Notes under the pieces: model-generated
Seen by the model: only the letters and a program-made list of their open reading frames with translations
The model's database searches: none
What the model was told of the DNA's origin: nothing
In this document: piece by piece, positions 48,028-61,025 of the stretch
How positions within the stretch are numbered: the first letter of the stretch is position 1
How the letters are laid out: each line of letters opens with the position of its first letter
Source: Cycas panzhihuaensis
Lineage: Eukaryota; Cycadophyta
Length of the DNA: 64,000 bases
Direction: 5' to 3'
Assembly (NCBI GenBank): GCA_023213395.1
Contig: CM041465.1
Coordinates: 21,948,001-22,012,000 of the forward strand
Made by a program: the position numbers and the translations under genes

Positions 48028-48298
48028 CTTCCAGATGGAAAACCCTTTAAAGTAGGATAACCACCTTGAAATATAATCTTAATAATATAAAAGATAAATG
48101 CACCTATATGCATAATTTATCCTTTAAATCTTCTATACAATATGCAATAAGAGGATAAAATATATGTCCATTATCCATGTAATGGAAAAGCAATGGATTT
48201 AATAATCATCTACTATTATAAAAATAAAAATATGATTAAAGACTTAATAAATAAATATCTAAGATAATATTACAAAGGTGTTACAAAGTATATTAATA
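48028..48298. other. AT-rich flank between Tat 2 and gypsy element 4
   Basis: About 270 bp of AT-rich sequence without recognised content; possibly the old insertion site. Confidence 0.5.
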
Positions 48299-48761
48299 TG
48301 TTAGAATTCTTCTAATATCATTCTAACATACCCATTTAATGTTGACTTCTAGAGTGCAAATACTACATAGCTACCTTTTTAGTGAGACTTGATATATAAC
48401 TAGCTTAACCTTAGAACCTTACAACTATCACTTGGCATTATGGGACTTGAATATTAGTGCTAACTATTAATATTTGTTTGGGGGCCATTTTTATGCACTA
48501 ATAACATTTTAGGTAGAAGGCCCTATTTGTCTATAAGGCCTTAGCAAATGTTAGTCGGTATGTTTTATTAAGTATATTATAATTAACACATTATAGTGTT
48601 GCATTGGTCTTCTGGAAGTAATTCTCTTATGCTTATAATTTTATAACTATCTCTTTTTATTATAATAAAAGTTTATTTGTCTTTCTATTTTTCCATATTT
48701 ATGCTTTCTTATCACATTATACATAAGTTATTATAGAAAAATATAGGTGAAGAACACTTCA
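48299..48761 (+). repeat. Gypsy element 4: 5' LTR
   Basis: About 463 bp from TGTTAGAATTC to ACTTCA, placed by the PBS-like site that follows. The second LTR is not in the window, so the left edge is less certain. Confidence 0.65.
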
Positions 48762-48763
48762 AG

Positions 48764-48775
48764 TAGTATCAAAGC
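48764..48775 (+). other. Gypsy element 4: primer-binding site
   Basis: TAGTATCAAAGC, two G-to-A changes from TGGTATCAGAGC. Confidence 0.7.
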
Positions 48776-49940
48776 ATAATTTGATGGATGTCATTAAGAG
48801 CAATAAGGGAAAAAAATAAGGGGATATTAGCAATCTACCTAGAAAAAATATTTTTTCCTCTTTCTATAAAAATAACAATAATTCTCTCTTTATATTTATA
48901 CAATAGTGGTGTAGGATAGAAAGCCCATTTTGGGTGTTTTAAGACATCCATAGAAGAGGTGTCACTCTTGGTTAAGTATGCTTGGGGATAAACCAACACA
49001 TGAAATGAGACAATCTATTTTCAAATACCCAAGCCTTAAATAATATATGTACATAGGAATGAGCCTCCACATATAATTGGATATATCAAAGAAACTCTTT
49101 TGGATTTCTTAAAGTCTAAGTTAGAAAACCTATCAATTATTTGTGATATGTAATACACTAGTTAACAATTAATGCTAGGAAGTCACTATCTATATACACC
49201 TTCAAGATGGATATCACAATTATGGGTATAATAAACCTTCATAGTTAGTGGTATGATATAGTGGATTAGTTTGCTATTATCAACTAAGAAGTATATTAAA
49301 GAGCATATAAATTAGACAAATCCTAAATTGAGTCTAAAGTCTTTATATTAAATCCTATCCAATATCAATGGTATAAACTCTACTTTTAAACATGTAATAA
49401 GCACTTAGGCAAAACTACCATCCATAGTCTTACTTCAATAAATACTCATCTTTTATAGTCTAAACCCTTTCCAATAGATTGCACATATGAATAAATAAAT
49501 AAATTCTTAAAAAATAATTATCCTTATTATTATTTTTTTTCATTGTAATTTGGTCATCATGCCTATTATTTTTCATCAAGTTAGTTTTAAACTATATGTG
49601 AGAGAAAATGATATATAAGCACCCTGTGGGACATACGATTAATTTTAAGTGTATATTTTCACCTATATCATCTGAATGAGGATATCATACCTATCTTACT
49701 GTACTATAAAAATTTCTTATATAAAATTTGGGTGAAATTATCTAAAGACACTCTACATAAGTTTGTTTATAATAAAGAGGTTAATAGGCTATAAACACCC
49801 CTCTCCCTCCTCTACCCTTCTATATCATTTTATAATTCTTAAATCTTATTTATCTTATGCAATTCCCATTTCTTCTTTTCTAATATCCCTTCTTTTAGTC
49901 CCATTCTCTAAAATCATTTATTTTACTTGATGTAATCCTC
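48776..49940 (+). other. Gypsy element 4: leader
   Basis: AT-rich, no open frame and no named domain. Possibly leader plus the decayed start of gag. Confidence 0.5.
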
Positions 49941-51300
49941 CTACCTAGTAGACCAAGTCTTAGTTGTAGAGACCTAATACACCACCCTAAATGATAATAT
50001 CACTAAGATATTTGATGAGATATTGAAACTTTCTATCCAAAGTTTTAGTATGCCCTCCACCTCTACTTCTACTTGTAGATCTCCACCACCACCACCTTTT
50101 CACCAATAACAACACTAGAACCTCAAAATCAACATCTCAAAATTTGATCTAGAGTTAAATAATGATTTTGCCTATAATTAGATTGATAAACTTAAGCCAT
50201 ATTTTGGCCTTTACCTTATGAATCTGGTCTATAAGCTCACCTTTACTTCCATCTGTCTAGAAGGCAAAGGTCATCACTAGTTTTATTGGTAGAAATGAGA
50301 AAATTTAAATGCACTCACATGGAATTTATTTTACACTTATTTTTTCAAATAGTATAAGGATACTTGGGATCATTCCTTATTTATAGTAAACTACTTATAT
50401 TTGTTAGGTATGTGATAACAATATATAAGGGGGCTAAAATTTTGGTCATTTTCCTACATAGATTTCCCCACCATTTTTTTCTTAGAGGGGGGGTGGGGGG
50501 GCTTTCCCTCCTACTAAGGTCACCGAGGGGTCCAGGGGGTGGTAATAACTATAGAGCCCTCCTAGTAGGGGATCAAGGGGAGTTCCTCTGAAGCAAAATA
50601 CTAGGGTTCAAAAACCTACTAAATTGTAAAGAGAAACAAGGTCATTTATAAAAAAGGCCCTAGATCTAATGGTTGTGATTGATGTACCTTCTTATATATA
50701 ACTCACATTGGGTAATTAGCTTTTTTGAGTTGTTGTATTATATTGCATTATATCATGGATGACTGTTAGTTATTATTGCTATGAACTCTATGGAAACTAA
50801 TATACAAATATTTATTCTTGATTAATAAAGATTGATACCTTTTCTATATGGATATTTCCCTAACACTCTATTAGGGTTTCACCATATTATATTTGGTGTA
50901 CTTGGTAATGTGTATGCTTTCTTATGTATATTGAATGATCTCTAGTTATGTACTTATATTTGTTACAGTTTTAAATCCTTGTTCTTATTACAAAATAGAT
51001 AGATCTTGATGGCTAGTTTTGGTTATTTAGAACTAAGTTTACTTAACACTATTGAAATATATACAAATAAATTTTAAGTACTTTAGAACTAGATTTCCCA
51101 AAACATGGACTGAGACATCTTATTGAAACATTTATAACTAGACTGAAGGAGCACATTTATATGTACCTTAAAACCTTCCATCTCACTATACTTTGTGGGG
51201 TAATATGTATGGAAAAATTAATTAGAGTAGAGTCTGCCATTAATCACCTAATATTATATTATTATATCCTATTATACTAGCCATACCAGATTTCAAATGA
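49941..51300 (+). pseudogene. Gypsy element 4: gag, split by a solo LTR
   Basis: Frame fragments around 50150-50350 read IDKLKPYFGLY, KLTFTSICLEGKGHHWFYWW-like (one codon now a stop) and MHSHGIYF. These match the capsid phrases W-x-x-K-x-E-x-Y-F and L-x-G-x-A-x-x-W-(F/Y)-x-W of chromovirus-type gag. The frame is interrupted by the solo LTR 50402-51048, after which gag-like sequence goes on (KHL and RSTFICTL region near 51120-51180). Heavy decay. Confidence 0.6.
50402..51048 (+). repeat. Solo LTR of the copia element 1 family
   Basis: 647 bp, collinear with 8579-9227: TGTTAGGTATGTGATAACAA start, the G-run block at 50485-50545, ATAAAGATTGATACCTTT, TAGGGTTTCACCA and the ACTTAACA end. There is no PBS after it and no polypurine tract before it. 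Flanks ATATT / CTATT agree in four of five bases, as expected for a solo LTR left by recombination. Confidence 0.88.
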
Positions 51301-51539
51301 TTCTTATACAACACTAGCCCTAGGCTCAGCATCATCAACAACCTTATGAGCAAATACCCTCTGAGTTCCTCTAGTAGAAGTAAAAAGAAAAAGAGAAGTC
51401 AACCTTTGCATTAGAAATAAACTCACAACCACCCAAAGGTATATAAAGCTAGATGCATAGTCTTCATAATTAACCTTAACCTTCCCTTGGATGACAACTC
51501 TAATTTTGAACAAGATTTATCTAGTGAGCCTATCTAAGA

Positions 51540-51760
51540 ACTCTCCCCAGATCTATAATCTAATGTATCCTTAATAGTTATCTTCTCTAATTCTTATCTT
51601 AAACTCTTAAGAGTCAAAGGAATACTTCACAAGTCTCTTATAGCTATTCCTATTGATTATGGGGCCTCATTTAATATTTTTGACATTTCTCTTGCATAAT
51701 AGTTAGGCCTATATATTATCCCTAAAATTGGTTTTTGTTTCTTAGCTTCTAATAATAGGC
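51540..51760 (+). pseudogene. Gypsy element 4: aspartic protease remnant
   Basis: LRVKGILHKSLIAIPIDYGA then SFNIFDISLA and LGLYIIPKIGF. The active site reads D-Y-G-A, where D-S/C-G-A is expected. Same style as the protease of the gag-only element. No RT follows; Tat-LTR-like sequence begins by about 51960. Confidence 0.65.
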
Positions 51761-51959
51761 TTGGATATCAGGATAAACATGTAAGTGCGAGTATAAATTT
51801 TAACCCTTTCTTCTCCTTATTGGTATATATTTGAGTTTTTATAATTGATATCTACTTGATAGCTTGCTTGTTTGTTCAGCCATGCCCCTCTTTTATGCCA
51901 ATGATGAGTAGGACCTCAGTCCATGGATCTTTTGTCCACATGTTGGACTTCGTAGGCTA

Positions 51960-54215
51960 GAAACAATGCTTCCATTACCACTTATAACTTGTTTTCTTAC
52001 TAATTATTACCTCATCTTCGCCTAGTTGGCCTTGTTTTCACTTGATGTAGACTGATTATTACCCTTAAGACCTACTATTCATGAGTCTACATGATTACAT
52101 GATGAAAATTAGTGAAAAAAATGGACTTTGTTGTTTTACTACCATAATTTTTACTTCAATAATAGTACCATAAAGTACTTCATAATACCATAAACATGTT
52201 CATGGTGCTATGAATATATTTGTGATATGACTATCACCAACCTAGATTTAGGTTTAATAATAATAGTCAACTCATAAATTCCTAATTATCAGATCAAGAC
52301 AAGCTACGTTGGTCCTAAGTCAGTTCAAATCAATATTAAAAAGTTAAACATGCCTTAATCTTTTCAATGTTTTCTTATTTCAAGCAAAATATCTCAAACC
52401 ATGAGCAACACTCATGGTTTTTGGTTGATGCCTTTCCCCACATTGTGGGTAGAAAACCATAAACCACTCATCTTATTTCATCTATATAATCCCCTGCTTT
52501 TCTAAAGGAGGGGATGAGACCTTTGTGATTGAGTAACCCTACTATTATACTACTAGATTTTTACTAGAATTCCAGTAACTTGACTCAAGCCACTAGCTCA
52601 TACTTGGAGATTGCAAGAATATGCCTATAGAAACTTGAGAGTCATTTAAGGAGAACCAATTACCATTAGCTAAAAATTCTTCATAAGGTATAGGTAATCC
52701 ATTATAAGTTACTTGGTTGCACTTTCTTTCTCTTTTGTTTGATATAGTCATTACATGAGTGTATGATCTTATGGTAGGATTAGTTATAAGATTTCCTTAG
52801 TTTCTTGATTGATTTCACCTATTGGGTAGTGTTTCTTCATCTTTTATTTTTGTTTGCTTCTTTATTGATTGATCTTAGAAGTTACAAGGATTAGGGAAGT
52901 TCCTAAGTATAAGTTAGGGATCATTATATATTGGGGGATGGTTTCCATTCTAAGGCACCTTAACTGAACTCATTTCGCTTTCTTTTTCCTCATAGATTAG
53001 GAATTATCTCTTGATATTTTAAGTCTTTCTTTTTTATGAAGTATATATGATCAAAATATTATCAGATATCTTATAGATTTCTTATCTTATAAGGTACTAA
53101 CTTGTATTCAGGAAGGAGAGGAAAGTTTATAAGGTCATTAACTAGGTTTTCTTATCCAAAATAACTCCAATAATCCCCACACTAACTGTTTTTAGAAAGG
53201 TAAGCTCTACACTTCATTTCCTTTTATTTTCCTTCAAGTTTCATGGTTTTTTATTACTATTTTTTCTATTATAAAGGCTTTGTCAAGTAGAAATACTATT
53301 AAAATTCCTTTAAGAGTGGTGAGTATTAGCTCCACTCTACTTATACCATATCAAGAGTGCCACAATTTGCTAGAAGGAGATACTCACTATATTGGCCTAT
53401 TTTTCACCAAGTATGCCTTAGCCTTTTAGTTTTCTTATTTTTGTTATGTTTCTAAGGAAAATAAAAGGAAAAAGAAAGGCATTAAAGTCCCTTTATTTTA
53501 TTTTTGCTGTTCTTCTCCCTTCCCCCAAAATTAAAAAAAAAGGGAAAAAAAAGAGTCACTTTAGTTTGCCTACTTATCTCTTCTTTGCCCCCCTCTTTTT
53601 CTTTTCTTTATTCAAAACAAAAAAAAGGTGGAAAAAACAAGAAAAGAAAGAGATTTTCATACACTGTACTCTTCTCTACGTAAAGAAAGAAAAAAAAAAA
53701 AAGAGAGAGAGAAGAATAGTTACTTTCTTTTTCTTTGATTACACATGTATTATATTTTTAAGGTAGAGAGCTAGCCAAACTATTTATCTACTTTATTACA
53801 AGCCCAAGATATGAAGAGGGACCATGCTATTGTGAGTTCTAAATCTATAAGGATAAATAGAAATTTGTACTTAGGGTAAACTAGGTATATGCATTAAAAA
53901 TTAAAGAGCATTTTGCTACATTTAAGAATATATTATGTCCCTCAGTTTACCATATTCTAATTTGGAACCAAAATTATATACTCACTTCATGCACACACAT
54001 ACACATACACGATGCCCTTAGTTTAGCTTCCTTCTTCTAGGTTGCTTTTAGATTTCCCTTATAACTATGCTCACATAGTGCACAAACACCCAACATTGGC
54101 ATCATAAGATCTATTCACATATGTAGAGGTCCCATATCCTAAGTCCATTATAACACGTGTAACCATCCTAGATTGGTTACCATTTAGAGTGTTTCATTAG
54201 CGACCGTATTAGAGA
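51960..54215 (+). repeat. Tat element 4: 5' LTR (diverged)
   Basis: Recognised by landmarks shared in order with the other Tat LTRs: a GGTGC/GGTACC-centred hairpin at about 52190-52215, CAAGCCACTAGCTCAT near 52590, and a 3' block ACCATTTAGAGTGTTTCATTAG at about 54180, matching 47985-48015. Exact edges are uncertain; the left one could be 51960-52100. It is shorter than the other copies. Confidence 0.6.
53440..53765. repeat. Purine/pyrimidine-rich degenerate repeat
   Basis: Alternating A/G-rich and T/C-rich runs recur about three times at roughly 80-90-bp spacing. The Lys-rich 106-residue ORF through it is low complexity and not a gene. Confidence 0.6.
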
Positions 54216-55609
54216 CTTGTTAGTAGGAAAGGCCTTGAATAATTCTAGGTATCCCTCATACCACCTCCCCATGTCTTGAGTTACTTAGGGTGTTAAGTAG
54301 TGATTTGTGTATATCTTACCCCCTACCCCCCCCTCCCTTTCCCACCCTTCTTTTCTAAGTAGATTGGTGACTTTTTGAATATGACATATATTGTATTTCT
54401 TATATAACTTAATTCCCTTGTAGGTACTATCATCTTATGCCTCCATCAAATTAAGTGACCATAAGTCATTAATGGTGGGATACCTATCAAAATAGGCCTA
54501 TGACTTGTACACCCACAATTGGCCTCACATGGAGGCACCATACAAGTATGAACATCCTACTACTCATATTGGCAAAGACCCTCTATACTATCTATATGAA
54601 TAAATAGAAGCATAGTCTATGGCTCCTAATGCATATATGCTTAAGGGATCTTAACCTCACAACTCTGCTCTATATCTAAAGTAGGTGTCCAATCTCATTC
54701 TTGCATACCTAGATTAATAAGGAGAGCCATCTTCCTCCTATGACCCAACCTACACTCCAATTGAGGATGTTGTGGAAGCATTAAGGGAGTGTTTTGAAGA
54801 AGCAGATGGTCATCACTCTCGAGGTAATTACTCCTAAGCTTGACCTTAATTTCTTCTATCATCCCCCCTCCTACCTCCACTCAATCTACATCATCCTCTT
54901 ACTAAGATACCAATACCATGACACCCATCTCTACGAGTATCCCACCTAATTAAGAATATTTATAAGGCATGCAAGATCCCCAAATGGGGGTAAATGTAAC
55001 TCCCTTTTATATGATAATCCCCCAAGTAACTATATCCCTTATTCCTCTACTTTCTTTTACCATACCCCCATGACCTCATCATCAAGGGCAAGGAGGTTTG
55101 GCCCCTATTTTCGTACATCTATGATATGGGGATCTATACATATATATTCTCCCTAAATACACATCACAACCTTGGGGGTATAGGGGTTCTAACCCCTACC
55201 TACTTATGGGATAGACCCACTCCATCCTTTATGGGGTTGCCCCTCCTATTGGGGGACCTTTTAGTTAAAACCCCCTTCCTCATCACTCACATAAATTCCC
55301 CAATCTATTCCAACCATGGCCCCTCCTCAAATAGGGTTGATGGCACCTTATCCATCATCCTATTATACATTTCCCCCTCCAAGGGTACCAACCTACATTT
55401 TTCCCATGTATACTACTTGTCCTTGAGGTGGTCTGAGACACCCTTGACCACCTCCTTATTCATCCTACCCATATCTAGGACTCCCTCCTCTCTACAAATT
55501 AGGAGGAATTCCATACACCACATCCTCATATCCTACCTATCCCTAAGGGCATATTCCATCCATTACTCTTTCTTATTAACTATATATAGGTGGTGGGTAC
55601 CCCTAAGCA
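54216..55609 (+). pseudogene. Tat element 4: leader and gag, cut by copia element 3
   Basis: Frame fragments resemble a Tat gag N-terminus: LSDHKSLMVGYLSK near 54455, YDPTYTPIEDVVEALRECFE at about 54740, then a Pro/Tyr-rich linker near 55310-55500 (APPQIGLMAPYPSSYYTFPP-like). The 172-residue ORF at 55126-55644 is in another frame and runs into the copia LTR, so it is not the gene. Interrupted at 55610. Confidence 0.55.
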
Positions 55610-55907
55610 TGAAAATGGCCAATGTCATAAGGTCATTACATTAGTTGATTATTTCTAAAAAGGGTCTTAAGTAAACTCTAAACTAGATCACTTAAGTGAA
55701 ATAGACTTTTATGTGCATTATGTATAATTTCATTTCACCTAACTCTAATGCTCCATCTCTTAATATAAAAGTAAAAGCTTAATAGAGGAGGCTCATTCTT
55801 ACCTACCTATTTTGTGAGAGCTACACTTTTTCTCTCAAGTCTCTCTTGCTCTTATATTTGCCTTTATGTTTAGTGCATGGAGATAAAGGATAGATTCATT
55901 ATTTTCA
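55610..55907 (+). repeat. Copia element 3: 5' LTR
   Basis: About 298 bp, the reverse complement of 34664-34962; TG at 55610, CA at 55906-55907. Confidence 0.88.
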
Positions 55908-55909
55908 TA

Positions 55910-55921
55910 TGGTATTAGAGC
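55910..55921 (+). other. Copia element 3: primer-binding site
   Basis: TGGTATTAGAGC, the same variant as in copia element 2. Confidence 0.9.
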
Positions 55922-57942
55922 TTGTTTCCTTCATATTCCTCACTTTCACTTACAATGGAGCCATCACTTCCTTCTCCCACACAATCCATGTGGTGAAGGA
56001 GATTGTGAAAGTGGATTTAGAAATATTTTTAAGTTCTTATCATACCATATTTAGTATTATTTGTTTTCCCTTTCTCTTTTATAGGTTTAGAAGTACAATA
56101 TAAGGAGTTTTAAGGCCCAAGGATTCCAACCCTTTGGTGGCCATTTATACTATCACATTCTTCTTTTCTTTCCCCTCTTTTTATCTATTTAACAAGGGGA
56201 AATGTTGCCAAACATTTTCCAACTTTTAGAAGAATGATTTTAAGGGGAGGTTCTACCCACTTTTTTTAAAAGAATTTGGAGTCATTTAAAATATCCTTCA
56301 TTGTATACTCCAACCTTACCCATATTGGGATCCTGATGATAAAAAAATAATGGAAATTTTATATGGTATCATGTGTTAATGAGATATTAGCAAGCTAAAT
56401 TTTCTACAAAAATAAATTTTATTTATTAAATTTCATAGGTCTATGAAATCTTCTACATAGCTCCAATTAACTTAATTCTAATTGACGAAGATGAGACTCT
56501 GAGTCTAGCTTCCAATATAAAAATTGGCACCTAATTTTGTTGTCGTATGAGAAAGTTATTATTGTTTTAGTGAATAGTAGTTATTTTTAGTAAGAATTCT
56601 AAAAATATATATATTCTTCTAAATTTGCAGGACTGCCAAAAAAATTTTAAAACTCATTTGAACCCAATTCCACTTCTTAAAGATGAAGCTCTAAGTCTAA
56701 TTTGTAGCATAAAAATTGATACTTGATTTCATTATCATGAGAGAAAGTTATTTCTAATTTAGTAAACACAACTTTTTTTTTGTATTTAAAAAAAAAGTGA
56801 AGAAATTTTCTTCCTTCTTTTTATAACGCTTAAAAGTCCATTGTAAAAGTAAGTAAAAAAACACATGGATTAGAGAAATATCTAGTGTCCTCACTCACTT
56901 ATCAACATTATATTTTAGAACTCCAAAATCACTTTAAGAAAGCACTCTAAAGATACTCCAAGTAAGCACTCTAAGTAAGCATTTTATTTTTCAGTTATAT
57001 GTACGTTTGATACAAATTCGATAATCCTTTCACTCTCTCTAAAAGGAATGAATTATATATATTATTTTCTACCATCTTGTGCCTATTCACATACTTGCCA
57101 AGGTTAAGATACCTTAGTTGACAGAATACCATGCCATAAAGAAGGTGTGGATTTCAAGTTAGGACTGGACTGAATTGAAATATTGGTGAAGTTTGGTTAG
57201 CCATACCATTGTGCCTTAATCATGGATCATCCTAATAACCAACTAGGAAAACTAAAACTTTAAATACAAGATTAAAATATACCTAATATAATATCTATCA
57301 TAGTCATGGGTATGTATGTACCACTCTTTAAAGCAGGTATATAAATGCTCATTGGTGAACTGGATGAGGATTGGGAGTAGCTAGGCTCTGTTGTAACTTG
57401 GATTTCATAACCAAGAATAATTGCGAGTATCACAGGTGAAGACCAACTTAATTCTACTATAAGCCTATACATCCCTTCAACAACCTCAACTACATGTTGG
57501 ACATGAGTTAGAGATTATTGGGTTAATTATGCATCCTACATTTGAGTTTTAAGTTGTGTACACCCAATGATGTCAGCTTCTACAATGGCCTATAATCTTA
57601 TATATTAATCACTTACTTATTTATAAAAGGTGATCCATAGTGTAATCATAATCATAGGGTTTCTCATATTCTTATTGTATTAGGTTAATCTTTACCACAA
57701 ATGTTAGTGGCCAATTTTCATCATAGTGCTTTTTATATTCCTACTATGTTAGATTAATATTTGTCACAAGTGTTGGTGACTTTTCTCTAAGTTGCTCCCT
57801 TCATCTTTGAGCAACTATTATCACGTCTTCTTCTTTCTACTACACTACTTCATTATATCTCATATTTATAAATAGTAATTAGTCATTTATTACCATCACT
57901 TTTATAGTCCCTTATTCATTTATTCCCTTCTCAAAAGATAAT
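55922..57942 (+). other. Copia element 3: leader
   Basis: Non-coding; collinear with the leader of copia element 2 (34649-32640). It has two clear copies of the 65-bp repeat at about 57650-57790. Confidence 0.8.
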
Positions 57943-59095
57943 ATGCCTTCACAGTTTAAGCAAAATATAAACTGCATTCTTAAAGGGAAATAAAATTGGG
58001 ATATATAGTTCACTGGTGTCAGAAAAGTTGTAAAGTATGAACTTGCACCATTTATTTTAGCTACAACTACATTAGTTACTTTTGGAGAAGGTGCTCCAAC
58101 TTCTTCCATTAAAGCTATAACTGAACGGTAGTTGGAACTTGATGATGATAAAATCTGTGTAGGGATACTTCTTGTCATTGATTATTCCTTGTATAATCTC
58201 ATTGATGAAGCTGTACATGCTATAACATGGAAAGTTCTTAAAGTTCTTAAGAAGAACTTTGACACTAAATCAAACTTAAATTTGTTCACTTAGTGGTGAA
58301 GATGAACAAATAAAAAATATAGAAAGGATATGCTAGTGAAACAATCAATCTCCTTTGTCTAATCAAGCAAGCCATTGATAAAGATTTCAAAACTCAATGT
58401 ATTACATGGGCTTTCTTAATTCAGTCATGTCTCCATATCTTAGATTACAAAAATCTACTAGGAAGTCTATAATCTAGTGGAACATTGAAGACCCTAAACT
58501 TTGAGGATCTTACTAATAAGTTTATTGAATTTTATAAGACCTTTGATACCAACTTTGCCACTATATTTAATCTAACAGATGCTACTTTTGAAGTAGAAGA
58601 AGATCTTTTTAATACCAAAAGTCAAGGTCAATACTCTTGCAAAAGTAGTAATTCCTATGGAAGAGGTAGAGGTAGACAACAAGGACAATGTTCTCTTAGT
58701 CAACAGGCTCCTCAACTCTAACAAAAATAGTCTTAAGGCCAAGGTTAAAATAATCAACTTGGACCCAGATCTAGTAATTAGAGATAATCCAACTAGCCCA
58801 ATACTTTTTATGGGAATGGAAATCAAATAATTGTTTGCAAAAGGGGTAATAGCAAAGGATACTATGCCGAAAATTACAAAACTACCACCAATAAACTACC
58901 AAGATATCAATAGCACCATGGTACACATAATGTTAATAATACTTCTTTTGAAGATGCTTTTGGTGGAACGTAATTTGCTCATGTATACCTTCAAAGAATT
59001 GGGACCACTTCATCAAATGTTATTGATAGACCCACTAAGTGTATTAAGGCTTATTGTGGGTATGCTTATTCATTTTTGCCTTCATCAAATGCATC
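57943..59095 (+). pseudogene. Copia element 3: gag and zinc knuckle (plus-strand arm)
   Basis: Begins MPSQFKQNINCILKGK at 57943. The middle part matches copia 2 gag (KICVGILLVIDYSLYNLIDE, VLKVLKKNFDTKSNLN). TLNFEDLTNKFIEFYKTFDT, FATIFNLTDATFEVEEDLF and YGRGRGRQQGQ are at about 58497-58700. A degenerate zinc knuckle CKRGNSKGYYAENY lies near 58836-58877. Then the FEDAFGGT and GTTSSNVIDRPTKC linker leads to the turn point at about 59095. Frameshifts near 58310 and 58730. Confidence 0.83.
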
Positions 59096-60170
59096 TTTAA
59101 AAGAAGTATTATCAACATTATGTATATGATGGGATTGTTGATAACTTGGTAGTTTATTAGTGGTAGTTTTGTAATTTTTGGAATAGTGTCCTTTCTTATT
59201 ACACCTTTGACACATAATTATTTAATTTCCAATGCCATAAGAAGTATTGGGCTAGTTGGATTATCTCTGATTATTAGATCTTGGTCCATGTTGATTATTT
59301 TGGCCATGGCCTTGAGACTATTTTTGTTGAAGTTGAGGATCTTATTAACTAAGAGAGCATTATCCTTATTATCTATCTCTGCCTCTTTTAAGGGAATTAC
59401 CACCTTTAAGAGAGAATTAACCTTGATTTTTGGTATAACAAAGATATTCTTCCACTTTAAAATCAACATTAAATGGATCAGATATAGTAGCAAATTTGGT
59501 ATCAAAGGTCTTATCAAATTCAAAGAACTTATTAGCAAGATCCTCAAAGTTTAGGGTCTTCAAAGTGCCACTACATTGAGGACTACTTAGTAGATTTTTG
59601 TAATCTAAGATATGGAGATATGACTGAATCAAGAAAGCCTATGTAATATATTGAGTTTTAAAATCTTTATCAATTACTTACTTAATAGGATGAAGGAGGT
59701 TAATTGTCTCACTTATGTGTCCTTTTTACATTTTTAATTTATTCATCTTCAACACTAAGTGAAAAAATTCTAAGTTTAATTTAGTGTCAAAGTTCTTCTT
59801 AAGAACTTTAAGAACTTTCCATGTTGTATCATATACAACTTCATCAATGAGATTATGTAGGGAATAATTAGTGACAAGAAGTATCCCTACATGAATTTTA
59901 TCATCATCAAGTTACCATTGGCATTTAGTTAAAGCTTTAGTAGGAGCAGTTAGAGCACCTCCTCTAGAAGCATCTAAGGTAGTTATAATTACATCAAATG
60001 GTGTAGGTTGCAAGTGATCTCTCTAAAGACCTTTATACTTTGTAGCATTTCTGACACTAGTGAACCACATGTCCTAATTTTCTTTCCCTTTCAGAATCTA
60101 GTTCATATTTTGCTTGAACTATGAAGATATGGTGTCTTTTAAGAAGTAAAGAAATGAACAAGGGACTATA
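59096..60170 (-). pseudogene. Copia element 3: gag (minus-strand arm)
   Basis: Reverse-orientation gag. LHILDYKNLLSSPQCSGTLK, NFEDLANKFFEFDKTFDTKF and FKVEEYLCYTKNQG are at 59632-59417. The RNA-binding part and zinc-knuckle region are at about 59350-59180. The leader-side start near 60130 corresponds to the start of gag in copia 2. Confidence 0.83.
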
Positions 60171-61025
60171 AAAGTGATGGTAATAAATGACCAATTATTG
60201 TTTACAAATAGGAGATGTAATGAAGTAGAGTAGCATAAGGAAGAAGAAGTGAGAATAGTTGCTTAAAGATAAAGTGAGCAACTTAGAGAAAAGTCACCAA
60301 TACTTGTGACAAATATTAACTTGACACAAAATGAATATGAGAAGTACTATGATGAAAATTGGCTACTAACACTTGTGGCAAATATTAACTTGATATAGCA
60401 AGAATATAAGAAGCACTATGATGAAAATTTACCACTAACACTTGTGGAAAATATTAACCTGACACAACAAGAATATAAGAAGTACTATAATTATAATTAC
60501 ATTATGGATCACTTTTTACAAATAAGTAAGTGATTAATGTACAAGATTATAGGCTAATATAGAAGCTAACATCATTGGGTGTACATAACTTGAAACTCAA
60601 ATGTAGGATGTATAATCAACCTAATAACCTCTAACTTATATTCAACATGTAGTTGAGGTTGTCAAAGGGATGCCTAGGCTTCTAGTAGAATTAAGTTGGC
60701 CTTTACCTGTGATACCTGTAATTGTACTTAGTGATGAAATCCAAGTCATAATAGAGCTCAAGTACTCCCAATCCTCACCCAGTTCACCAATGAGCAGTTA
60801 TATACCTCCTCTAAAGAGTGGTATGTGCATACCCATGGCTATGATGGATATTGTATTGAGTATATTTTAATCTTATATTTAAAGTTTCAGTTTTCCTTGT
60901 TGGTTATCAGGATGATCATTGATTGAGGCATGATGGTATAGCTAACCACACATCACCAATATTTTGATTTAGTCTAGTCCCAACTTGAAACTCACACCTC
61001 TTTTATGGCACGACATTCTACCAAC
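60171..61025 (-). repeat. Copia element 3: leader, inverted arm
   Basis: Collinear with 32640-33530 of copia 2 in the same orientation and with 57115-57940 inverted. It has three 65-bp repeats at 60295-60490. The homology stops at CCAAC, 61025. Confidence 0.85.

Larger units (their letters stand above)
55610..61025 (+). mobile_element. Copia element 3 (family of copia 2), rearranged as an inverted repeat
   Basis: The left part (55610-59095) is a normal plus-strand 5' end: LTR, PBS, leader, gag, zinc knuckle. At about 59095 the sequence turns back and runs as the minus-strand copy of gag and leader to 61025. So arms of about 1.9 kb (about 57115-58990 and 59099-61025) face each other. No protease, integrase, RT or second LTR is present. 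The arms differ visibly (about one base in six by eye), so the fold is old or joins two family members. The right end is cut by the GC-rich sequence at 61026. Confidence 0.85.

Noticed and set aside
53446-53766. 106-residue Lys/Phe-rich ORF
   Set aside because: Low-complexity A- and T-run repeat without conservation or domain.
55126-55644. 172-residue plus-strand ORF
   Set aside because: It crosses the border between Tat 4 gag and the copia 3 LTR, and the gag-like Pro/Tyr-rich reading is in a different frame.
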